DNA from: Thecamonas trahens ATCC 50062
Lineage: Eukaryota; Apusozoa; Apusomonadida; Apusomonadidae
Reading direction: 5' to 3'
Length of the DNA stretch: 64,000 bases
Assembly: GCF_000142905.1 (NCBI RefSeq)
Contig: NW_013657643.1
Location: forward strand, 165,911-229,910
A model generated the notes under the pieces. The model saw nothing but the letters and a program-made list of their open reading frames with translations. It searched no databases and was not told the DNA's origin. The translations under genes and the position numbers were made by a program. Position 1 is the first letter of the stretch. Each line of letters opens with the position of its first letter. Below, piece after piece: positions 10,339 to 20,496 of this stretch.

Positions 10339-13119
10339 ATGGCCAAGGGCAGGTCGCGTAAGAAGAAGCGCACCTCGTCAGAGAGCCCCCCTCGGAGGCG
10401 GCGGCGGCGGCGGTCGAGCAGCAAGGGCAGGCGGCGGCGCAAGTCGTCGAACAACAGCAGCGGACGGAGCAGAGGCGGGCGGGAGCGCAAGCGGAGGCGC
10501 AAGCGAAAGGTGGCGGTGAGCGTGTCGGATCTGGAGAGTGATAGCCCGGACATCATCCCCAACGCCCATGTCCAGGTCGCAGTGTATGCCGCCCGCGGCG
10601 GGGCGCTCGACAGCGGCAAGCGGAGCAAGCGCTATGCCGTCGAGATCCGCTACGGCTCGATCTCGTTCACCACACCCGATGAGCCTGTGCCGGTCTGGGG
10701 CGTGGCCACCAAGTTCCCGCTCGTCGCCGACGCACCGTACGTCGCATTTACCCTCTTTGCCCTCCCGCGGCAGCACCGCGGCGAGTCCGCCACCGCCACC
10801 GCGCGCAAAGCCCTCGGCGCCGTCGCCTTTCCACTTGGTCGCCTCTCGCTCGGCGTCTCGACCCGCAAGTGGTGCAAGCTCAAGCGGGCGTCGGGCGAGC
10901 CGACGGGCTACGAGCTCAAGATCGGGCTGCGTCTCGAGCACGAGCTTGCCAACGAGCTTGCCGCCGAGCCATCGGCCGCCCGCCGCCGCTTCCTCCTCGG
11001 CATGCAGGCCGCCGAGGCCGTCGAGGGCTACGAGCGAGTCTCGGTCTCTGACGACGACGCGCTCGATGCTCTCCTGCACAAGCGCTCCATCCAGGCCGTC
11101 CTACAGTACCGCGACGAGCTCGAGCTGCAAATCGATGGCTCCGAGGAGCGCACCACCACTGAGGTCCTGGTTGCGCTCCTCAACTTTCGCTCCGTCCAAG
11201 CCCTCACCATCATTATTGGCGCGCCAGTCCTTGCTCCGCTCTTATGGCTCGCCATCTTGCTGTGGGCACTCGGCTACGCGCTCGACTCGGCACTCGCCTC
11301 GTGTAATCTCTCCCTCTTTGCATGCGTCCCTCAGTGGTGCAAGTCGACGAGATGCTTCTCGCGTGGCTGCTGCCCTGGCCTCCGCCCGTCGCGCGGCCGG
11401 CGCTCCTCACTCGCCTCGGCCCACCGAACCGGTGACCTGGAGGCCGCCACCCTCTCGGCCACCGTCTTGACCCTCCCGTCCGATGACTCGGGCTGGGGTG
11501 GCTCGTACTCGTCGGTCCTCCGGTCCTCGACTACCTCGCGCTACCTCACCAGCGATGGAGCAGACTACTCGGAAGCGCAAGAGTCGAGCTCATGCTCGGA
11601 TGGCAGCGATGCCGGCAAGGGCTCCAGCAAGCGCAAGTGGCACCAGCCGCTGCAGTTTGTCGTCTCGCCCGACCAGCCGACCGTCCACTCGTACTGGGCC
11701 AAGCATGGCCTCCTCACCACTTTTGTGACGTGGTGGCTCCTCCCGGTCCCGACAATGGCACTTGCCTCGCTTGCCGTCTACGCCGCCCGCACCCGTGACG
11801 TCGGCGTCTCACTCACCGAAGTTCTCCAGCCACTCGCCATGTACGTCCTCCTTGTTGCCGTCCTCATCGCCCTCGCCAACCATGGCTTCTTTGTCTACGT
11901 CCTCGGTCAGAACGAGTCGGACAAGCTCCTCGAGACCTATGCCCGCAAGATGGCATACCTAGAGGACTCGCTCGCCCGCGCCCGTGCCGCGTACCCCTCG
12001 CCGCCGCCGTCCAACTGCGCCGACTATGCCTACAATAGCAGTGACGGCGACGACGACTCGAGCTACAGCGACGATGACGACGATGACTCGGAGCAAGCAG
12101 AGGTCGAGGTCGAGCTGGCCACCCCTCGCCGCCGACGTGATCTCTCGCGCGCCGAGATCCTGACGCTGGTCCAGGCCGACCAGCAGACCGCCACCAACGA
12201 GACGGTTGCGTACCGGCTCTTTGCGCAGATCTGCGACGCTGTTGCGGTGGTGCGCAGACCGGCGTTTGTCGCTGGCGTCAGCGCTGCTGCCTTTGTCCTT
12301 GCCTTTGTGCAGGGATTCATCGCGCCCATGTACCGCATGGCCAAGCGCAATGCCGGCGTCTCGGCATCGACCTCGTTTGGAGGCGGCAGTGGCAACGCCG
12401 CCGACCACGTCCTCGTCGCATTTGCCGTTTACTCCGGCTTTGTCGTCCCGTTTGTCGGCCTGGTCATCCTCGGCTACCACGCCGGTGCGTACTACGAGCA
12501 CGTGGCGCGGATGGGTCTCTTCCACCGCATCACCTCTGCGGCGTCACCGTTTGTGGTTGGCCGCTCACGGCGCAAGTGGCAGCTGCACCTTGACAGCCAG
12601 CGCAACCTCCAGCTTTGGCTCAAGGTCAAGGAATACCTCGCGCTGGCCAAGGGCGAGCTCGTTTCGGCCGCACTCACCCCAATGGTCGGCTCGGTTCTTG
12701 TCGCCTGGGTCGTCGTCACCGTCTTTACCGTCTTCCGCATCCTCATCGTCACCTCGACCCTCGACGAGCTCGCCGTCGTCTCCATCTTTACCTCGCTCTG
12801 GCTCACTGTCTCCTTCTTTGCCTTTCTCTCGGCAGGCATCAAGCTCAACGACGTCAAGGATGCCCAGCGCGACTTTCTGCACATGCAGCAGCTCGTGGTC
12901 CAGACCCGCAAGCTTGACGCCACAGACGCAGAGTCCCAGTCGGCCCTCTCGCGCCTCGTCCAGTCCATGGCCGAGCACGCCTCCTGGCTCTCACACACTC
13001 CGCCCGAGACCCTTGCCGGCGTCCCGCTCACCGCCCTCGTCCGCAACAAGCTCCTCGGCGTCGTCGGCACCGCCCTCACCTTTTGCCTCGCCAAGCTCCT
13101 CGATCAACGCGGCAGCTGA
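10339..13119 (+). CDS. Multi-pass membrane protein with N-terminal C2-like domain; possible PHTF-like C terminus
   Basis: 926 residues. Residues 1-60 are extremely basic (Arg/Lys/Ser). Residues about 77-205 resemble a C2/NT-C2 beta sandwich (HVQVAVYAARGG, then a WCKLKRASGEP segment and ELKIGLRLE strand). Hydrophobic helices lie near residues 288-316, 457-482, 495-523, 640-663, 687-715, 778-804 and 811-836. Acidic Asp/Ser-rich loops separate them. The last 200 residues (LQLWLKVKEYL, paired membrane helices, a long amphipathic segment and a hydrophobic end) follow the same order as the C terminus of PHTF proteins, which are ER membrane proteins. This resemblance is from memory of the family pattern and is weak. 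No enzymatic motif is visible. Confidence 0.7.
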   Translation: MAKGRSRKKKRTSSESPPRRRRRRRSSSKGRRRRKSSNNSSGRSRGGRERKRRRKRKVAVSVSDLESDSPDIIPNAHVQVAVYAARGGALDSGKRSKRYAVEIRYGSISFTTPDEPVPVWGVATKFPLVADAPYVAFTLFALPRQHRGESATATARKALGAVAFPLGRLSLGVSTRKWCKLKRASGEPTGYELKIGLRLEHELANELAAEPSAARRRFLLGMQAAEAVEGYERVSVSDDDALDALLHKRSIQAVLQYRDELELQIDGSEERTTTEVLVALLNFRSVQALTIIIGAPVLAPLLWLAILLWALGYALDSALASCNLSLFACVPQWCKSTRCFSRGCCPGLRPSRGRRSSLASAHRTGDLEAATLSATVLTLPSDDSGWGGSYSSVLRSSTTSRYLTSDGADYSEAQESSSCSDGSDAGKGSSKRKWHQPLQFVVSPDQPTVHSYWAKHGLLTTFVTWWLLPVPTMALASLAVYAARTRDVGVSLTEVLQPLAMYVLLVAVLIALANHGFFVYVLGQNESDKLLETYARKMAYLEDSLARARAAYPSPPPSNCADYAYNSSDGDDDSSYSDDDDDDSEQAEVEVELATPRRRRDLSRAEILTLVQADQQTATNETVAYRLFAQICDAVAVVRRPAFVAGVSAAAFVLAFVQGFIAPMYRMAKRNAGVSASTSFGGGSGNAADHVLVAFAVYSGFVVPFVGLVILGYHAGAYYEHVARMGLFHRITSAASPFVVGRSRRKWQLHLDSQRNLQLWLKVKEYLALAKGELVSAALTPMVGSVLVAWVVVTVFTVFRILIVTSTLDELAVVSIFTSLWLTVSFFAFLSAGIKLNDVKDAQRDFLHMQQLVVQTRKLDATDAESQSALSRLVQSMAEHASWLSHTPPETLAGVPLTALVRNKLLGVVGTALTFCLAKLLDQRGS

Positions 13120-13596
13120 CCAGCCGCATCTACGTGTCAGCCACATCCCAGCCAGCTGTCAAACGTCCGCCCTCACCCCGCCTTTACCCGCACCACCTCG
13201 ACCGATGCGCCATCGCTCCGGTCCGCCAACTCTCTGCCCAATCTATACACTGCCCGGCCTCCAGCACACTTCACCGCTCTAGCCGTGCCTCGGAACCCCC
13301 ACTTCCGCTCCATCTCGACCACTTCTGTCCCGCTGCTATACAGACGCAACGAGATGTCATCCGAATGACGTGTTGACACGAAGATCTGCCGGGACACCCC
13401 CACCGAATGGGACAAATTTCATGACCAATGTGCCACAACGGCACGAGATGTTCGGTACGGTCGCCCGCAAGCCGCGGGACCACCACCTCCACCACCTCCA
13501 CCGCTAAACGATCCACCTCTCGCTCTCCCCACGCCACCTTCTTCCCCACCGCTACCACCCCCACCGCTACCACCCCTGCCCCTACCACCACCACCC
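13120..13596. other. Intergenic region upstream of FG-GAP gene
   Basis: 477 bases between two genes on the same strand. Nearer the downstream gene it is rich in CCACC/CCACCG triplet-like sequence. No ORF, RNA gene or recognised motif was seen. Confidence 0.6.
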
Positions 13597-16500
13597 ATGT
13601 CAGCCCTTCTTATTACCGCCATGGTCGTCGTCGTCCTCTGCTCGGCCCAACAGCTCGGAGCGCAGACGACCAGCTCACCTTACACAGACTCGCCCACTGT
13701 GGTCATAGACGTACTGACCGGTGACCCGTTTGCCATTGCTGCTGCCGACTTTGACCTTAATGGCTACACCGATGTGGCGTACTGCACCATTGGCACAATC
13801 CTGTTCAGCACGGACGAACTGTATGTGACCACTACCGATGCCACGGGCGTTTGGTCGCGCCACCAAGTCGACTCAAGCCTCCAGCCTTGTACTGCCCTTG
13901 CCGCAGGCATGGTCAACGGTGACGGGTACCCGGACCTGGTCATGTCCGATGAGAACAACAACGTTTTTGTCTACCTCAATGATGCAGGCACCGGCTGGGA
14001 TTTTACCGGGCCGACCTCGCCGCTGCCAGCTACGCCAGACGTGAGCTACATTCGCATCGCTCTCGTCGATGCTGACGCAAACAACGACGTGGTCATCTGC
14101 TCAGAGACACGCCCGCGGCTGCCGCTGGTATGCTGGCAACGGCGCCGGGGGCTTTTCCACCCCAGCCTCCTCGTTGGTTGCCGCATACCCGGCAGGTCAC
14201 ACGGCGGCCGCACTCATCGACATGGACGGCGATTCGGATCTTGACATGGTCATCGCCGGCAGGGACGCTTCGCTTGCCGCAGTCCTCGACTATGCCGCCA
14301 ATGACGGCTCCGGCAACTTTGCCGTCATCCGCCTTGCCACAGGCACCGCCGTCGCTATGCGGGCTCTCGCCACGCCGCGTCTCGAGGCGGCTTCCCCGCA
14401 CCGCTCGGTCCTCGCCGTGGTCGGCAACACCGCGCTGCTGGTAGTCAACTCTGGAGGAGTCTGGGCTACAAGCCCTGTCCCATCCGGCAAGCTCGGGAGT
14501 GGGCTCCTCGCCGTCCGCGGCTACACCGCCGACATCAACGACGATGGCTGGGACGACGCCATCGTTGCCACTTCGGGTAGTGCTGGCCTCTTTGCCTTTG
14601 TATCCAACCGCGCGGGTGGCTTCTATGCACCTTTCACGCCCAATAGTGACTTTGTAGGCGCAACAACTCTCGCCATCGCCGACTTTGACAAGGACGGCGA
14701 GCTTGACGTCGCCGGCGCGTCGGCCGGCAACAGCATCGTCGCCTTTGTGTCGGGCACCTTTGCCGCCGGCATCGACATCGGCCCCGCCAAGCCGGCCGTA
14801 ATCACCATTGACGACGCCGTCACGTCGGCCTTGGTCCTCCTCGCAGGCGACGTCGATGCCTCCGGCTCAGTCGACCTTGTTGCCGTTGCCGAGTCTGGTG
14901 AGGTGACCTGGTACGCCAAAGACCGTGGGGCGGTCTCGTTCTCCGGACCGCTCGTCCTCGCTACCGCCGACGCCCTCGGGCCGTCGCTCGCCGATGCGGC
15001 GCTGGTCGACGTAACCGCCGATGCTGCCCTCGACCTGCTCGCAATCTCATCCGCTGACGGCAACCTGCGCGTGGTGGCCGGCGGCGGCGGCGGCATTTTT
15101 GAGGCGCCGCGCACTATCGCCACCTCCCTCGCAGCCGGTGTGGCCTTCATTGTCTCTGACCTCAATGGCGATGTTTTCCCCGACGTCATCGTCGCCTCGG
15201 TCTCGTCCGTCGTTGTTCTGGTCAACAATCCGACCTCGCCAGGCACCTTTTCTGCGCCAGTCACGGTCACGTCTGCAGGCAGCAACTTTGTGTCCATGGT
15301 CCTCCTCCCGGGTGACGCAAGCCTCGTCGTTCTCGACGCGGGCACAGCCGACGTCCTCCGCTTCCCCGTTGCACCCGCGCCAGCCTACTTTGGTGCCAGC
15401 TCCATTGTTGCTTCGGGCGTCGGTGCCGACGCAGTCGATCTTGTGCTCGTCGACTATGACGGAGATGGACTCGACGACTTGGCGTGGGGTACGGAGACCG
15501 GAGGCGTTGAAGTCCTTCTTGGGGTTGGGCCCGGAGCGTTTGCTGTTGCGCCGCTTGCGCCGGCGCCGCGGGCATCGATCGGTCCAGCTGCTGCCATTTC
15601 GCCGCATTCGCTTCTGGGAGATCGCATCCACGCCTCTCACGTGGCAGACCTGTTTTTCATCTCGGACGACTCGCTCGGCTGGCTGGTCAACATCGGGAGC
15701 GCCGGTGCGCCGACCACCCGCGAAGTCACTTGGTCGCTCGCTGCCCCGCTCTCAGCAGGTGCACCGATGGACATCAATACCGATGGCTACTTTGATCTGG
15801 TCTGGGTCTCGGCCGGTGATGGCCTCCAATGGGCACCGTCTGTCCCAACGCTCTCGGCTTACCCGTCAACTGCCTCCCGCAACCTCGTGTCGTCGCCGCC
15901 GCCCGAGTGCGGCGGTGTCCAGGCCACGTTTTCCTGCCTCTCGGCCATGATTGCCCACTCGCTGCAGGCCTGGCTTACCTTGCCCGGCCACATATCCACC
16001 TACTCGTCGTGCGCCCGCGCTCCAGGCAACCCAGGCTACCACCTCGTCGAGCGCTCTTTTACTCTTCATGGTGGCGGTGCAGTTGTAGACTGCGGCACGG
16101 CCGGTGGTGTGCTCTTCAAGGTCACCGGCTCGGGTGTCACACTCACCATCAACGGCCTCTCCGTCCGCCACGCCTCGTCGACTCTCGCCGCTACCTCGCC
16201 GCTGGCGGTCGGGCCGTCAGCCGCTCTCGTTCTCAATAACCTGGAGCTGGCCGAGTGCTCTGCACGCGCTGACTCGACGTCGGTCCTCGCCGGGCTCGGT
16301 GGCACTGTTCTTGTCGACACACTCGGCTCACTCACCGCGACTTTGGTTGTCTTTGCCAACAACACTGCCGCCGGAGGCGGTGGCGCTGTCGCTGTTATTG
16401 GAAGTTCAGCCAAGCTCACCCTCACCAAGTGCACACTCGACGGCAACGTCGCGTCGGGTGCGGTCGGGAGCTTTGGCGGCGGAGGCGGCGCCCTCCTTGT

Positions 16501-19500
16501 CCTCGGCTCGAGTTCGGTGACCACTATCACCAACTCGAGCTTTGCCAGCAACACCGCAAGCGCAGGCTCTGGTGGCGTCATCCTTGTCGATGCACCCGGC
16601 GCTGTTGTCTCGGCCGCCAGGACCGCGTTTGACCGCTCGTCGGCTCCCCTTGGCGCCGGTGGCGTGGCCTTGGTGACTAGAACCAGCCGTCTCACGCTCA
16701 CTTTGGCTTGCACTGTCCGCGACTCCTCGGCTGCCTGGGGCGGAGCGCTCGCTGTTGCGCCGTCTGCTGGCTTCTTTCCGCAGGCCATTGTCTCGACCTC
16801 ACTGAAAACAGCCTCAGGCACCGCATCAGCCGAGGTGCATCTCGGCGACACCGCTGTCCTTGCGTCGTCCGCAGCCTACGGTGGAGCGTTTTTTGCCTGT
16901 GATGGCGTCGTCAACGCCTCGCGCGCCACCCTCAGTGGGCCGCTGAGTGCCTCGATTGCCGGTGGCGTTGTCTTTGAGTGTCTTCCTCTCACTGGCGTCG
17001 TTGTCGAACTGCCGCAGTCGAGCCCAGCAGCGAGTGTGGGGGGTTATGGTCCGACGCGGGCAACGCCGCCCAACGCGATTGCTGTCATCGAACAGCTGGT
17101 GGCCAGTGTGCCGTCTGGTGGCCAGCTGGGTAGTGGCAAAGTGGTGCTCTCCGATGCATACGGCTCTGAGGCCAAGGATCCGGGCGTTCTCGTCCAAGGC
17201 GAGCTGGTTGCCAACTCGAACGCCGACATCTCCGGTCTCCAGCAGGGTGTCTCACTCGAGTCGGACGGTTCAGGCTTTTCGCTCGCTGGTGGAGCTGTCT
17301 CGGTGGTGACCTGGAGCGACGGCGATGACATCAACGTTGCTGTCGCTCTCGAGGTGACGCTCAAGGGTTCATCTACGGCGTCGCCGGTTTACGTCTCCAC
17401 CACCATCACGGCGTGTCCGGTCAACTGGGGCCGTGCTACCGAGGTTGGCCGGCCGCTTGTCTGCTCGCCGTGTGGCGACAGCCAGTACTCGGACGAGCTC
17501 TCGGTCGCACCGTGTCTTGTCGAGCTCACATGCGGTGGTGGTGCCGTGCCAATCGACGGCGAGTGTCGGCTCTGTCCGGCCAACACCATCCGCAGCGTCG
17601 CCTCCAACAGTTCGGATCCGGGTCCGTGCGAGTGTTTGCCGGGTTTCTGGACGCCGATGCTGGTGAACGACGTGGCCTGCATAGCTTGCCCAAGGGTGCA
17701 TCATGCCAAGGCAGCAGCGCGGCTCCGGTCGCGCTGCCTGGCTGGTACCCGACCGGGCCAGTCGAGACTGGTGCGTTTTCAGAGTGTCCCGTCTCGAGCG
17801 CGTGCCTGTCAGGCACACTTTGTGACTCGGCGTACGAGGTCGGGTCCTACATGTGCAAGGACTGTGGGCCGGGCTCGCACCGGCTCTCGGACGGGTCGTG
17901 CGCAACTTGTCCGCCCGCCTCGATCGGGCTCTTTGTCTTTTCATTGTCCTTGTTGCCATCTTTGCCGTTGTCGGCTTTCTGCTCTCGGCGTCGGCGTTTT
18001 CGGCGCATGACAAGGCTGTGTCATCGTCACACGCCGACCTCGCTCGCAACCGCGGCAAGAAGCTTGTCCCGTACTCGTTCTCGGTCATCCTTGTGTACCT
18101 GCAGATGCTCGGCATCCTGGGCGTGGCGCCGTTCAACTGGCCGTCCAAGCTCACTGCGGTCTTTTCCTCGTCCAACGTTGCCAACGTCGATGCCTCGTAC
18201 TTTGCGATGGGCTGCACGCTCCGCTCGTTCTACCACCGCTACTTGCTCAACATTGGCGTGCCGTTTATGTTCGCTGTTGTAGCCGGCATCATGACCGCCG
18301 CCCGCGCACTCTGGACTGCCGTTCGGTCGCGGTCGACGGAAAACAGCATGTACCAAGCGCAGCTCTCTAGCGGCACCTCGCTCTTTGCTATCCCGCTCCG
18401 CATGCTATTTGTCATCGGCCCGCTCCTCTACATTCCGCTGTGCAAGGCGACGCTCGTGTACTTTGACTGCACCCGGCTGCCCAACGCGAAGTGGTACCTG
18501 GATGCTGACTACTCGACCGAGTGTTTTGACACGCAGTGGTGGGCGCTCCTGCCTGTGGCCCTTGGCGCGTTTGTACTTTATGTGGCGGCGCTCCCGGCTC
18601 TCTTCTCGTTTCTCCTGTACACCAACCGGAAGCGACTCGACGCGCCGCTGACCATCATCCGGTATGGCCCGATCTACAACAGCTACCGCCGGTACTACTA
18701 CTACTTTGAGCTTGTCTCGCTCGGCAAGCGACTCGCAATTGTCACCGTCTCTCTGTTTTTCTCAGAGATGCCTGTCTGGCTGTTCATCGGCTTCTTCTCC
18801 ATCTTTGGCTGTGCACTGTACATCCAGACCAGAACGCAGCCGTACTTTCTTCCGCTCCACAACACGCTCGACAACTCGCTCAACATTGGCATTCTCGCTC
18901 TCCTTGTTGCCGGCGTCATGTACTGGGCCAACAACTTTCCCAACAGTCTCACAGTTACGCTTGTCGACATGATCTCGGTCGGTGTTCTGTGCGCCTCCTT
19001 TGCTATTCTTGGCATGGCGTCAGTGCAAGAGATCCTCGCCAACCGGCGCCGCAACATCATCACGCCCCAAGTTCCCGGGTCCGACGAGCGCGTCCTGGGC
19101 GTCCGCGAGGCCATCCTCTGGTCTGAGCTCAACAAGCACCTTTCGGACATCCGCGACTCGGCGCTCCGCACCACGCTCCACGACATCCACGACCAGCGCA
19201 TCCACATCATTGCGCCACGGTCGTCGTCGACAGGCACACTCGCCTCAAACGGTGCCGCTGGCTCCGGGGCCGACATCCCGCTCACCGCCGGTATTTCGGC
19301 ACACTCGTCGGCGTCGTCGTCGTCTTCGCTCTCGTCGTCTTCGCAAGTCGAGTCGTCCTCGTCACAGCTTCACGACGGGGACGGGGACGGGGACGATGTC
19401 GAGCTGGGCTACCACACCCAGCTGTCGAGCACGGTCAAGTCGGGCACGCCGCCTGATGACAATGGTGCGGGTGTGTCTCCTGGGCGGATATCGCTCGCCC

Positions 19501-20456
19501 AGCTCGGCGAGAACCTCAGCCATGGTCAGCCACACCGGCAGCCGTCGTTGTCGCCAAGGACGACTCGGTCACGACGCAACATTCACAGCATGGGGGGTCA
19601 GCGGTCGCATGTGCGGACTCACACGCGGCGTGGCTCCCACGAGCATCACGCCGGTTCCGGACACACGTGGCGTGGCTCCCACGAGCATCACGCCGGTTCC
19701 GGACACACGCGGCGTGGCTCCCACGAGCATCACGCCGGTTCCGGACACACGCCGCGTGGCTCCCACGAGCATCACGCCGGTTCCGGACACACGCGGCGTG
19801 GCTCACACGAGCATCACGCCGGTTCCGGACACACGCCGCGTGGCTCGCGTGGTGGCGCGCGTGCTGCTATCGCTCCGCTCAAGCTCGCTGCCGTTGCTAG
19901 TAAGCGAGCCGAGTCGCTGCAGCAGACCTCGTCACATGATGTGTCGCTCGAGCTGGGTGGTGACTCTTCGGAGAAGCTCACGCGGCGCGCGTCGATTGCG
20001 CACGACTCTCCGTTGGCAGCGGGCAAGATCGACGCCTTGGTATACCGGCCACTCTCGCACCGCGACCCGCCAAGTCGGAGGCACTACCCCGAGCTTGATT
20101 CCGAGTTGACGCGAGTAGCTAACTCGGGCTCGTCTCTTGCACCTGGGCCTGGCAGCGGGCAGCGAGCGGCGACAGCGTCTATGCCACATGGGGTTGGGGG
20201 CGGGCGGCGGCGGCGCAAGGCCCATGGCTCATCGGCATTCAAGCGGCAAGCAACCGAAGGCTCGCTCTCCAAGGCGCGGAGCCGTGAGCACGACCAAGGT
20301 ACTGAAAGCAGCAAGCGGCATGCGCGGCGGCGGCGGACGCGGCGATCGGCTCATGGGCTGACGTCGCCGTTTGGCGCCGGACCATCGACCGAGCTCGACG
20401 ACGTGGTAGAAGCGTTTGTGCGGTCGCGGTCAGAGATGCTACAGCAAGTTGAATGA
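13597..20456 (+). CDS. FG-GAP / beta-helix / Cys-rich / multi-TM surface protein, reading frame broken three times
   Basis: A signal peptide (MSALLITAMVVVVLCSAQQL) is followed by FG-GAP-type calcium-loop repeats (DFDLNGYTDV, DMDGDSDLDMVIAG, DINDDGWDDAIVA, DFDKDGELDV, DYDGDGLDDLAWG, DINTDGYFDLVW) to about 15830. A parallel beta-helix/Pmp-like stretch (GGGGALLVLGSS, NSSFASNTASAGSGGVIL) runs about 16050-17000, and a Cys-rich ephrin-receptor-like GCC2/GCC3 region about 17440-17920. A membrane domain with PLLYIPLCKATLVYFDCTRLP runs about 17930-19040, and a Ser/His-rich cytoplasmic tail completes the gene. The frame shifts near 14115 (one base extra), 17693 (one base short) and 17933 (one base short); homologous sequence continues in the new frame each time. 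No small GT-AG intron explains them. Sequencing error or pseudogenisation are both possible. Role: probable adhesion or sensing receptor, by architecture only. A paralogue lies at 45.1-50.7 kb. Confidence 0.8.
19629..19838 (+). repeat. Five 42-base tandem repeats in the cytoplasmic tail
   Basis: Five nearly identical 42-base units, starting at 19629, 19671, 19713, 19755 and 19797, encode RGSHEHHAGSGHT plus one variable residue (W, R or P). All frames stay open on both strands because the unit is a multiple of three. Near identity suggests recent expansion. Confidence 0.9.
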
Positions 20457-20496
20457 AGAATCCGCTATGTGGGGAGTTCGTTGTGTAGTGTTTAGC

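Noticed and set aside
14100-14130. Programmed ribosomal frameshift in the FG-GAP gene
   Set aside because: No slippery heptamer with downstream structure was seen, and three shifts of different direction in one gene are implausible for recoding.
17680-17940. Short introns explaining the frame changes in the FG-GAP gene
   Set aside because: No GT-AG pair restores the frame without deleting conserved Cys-rich or membrane sequence; a one-base change does.
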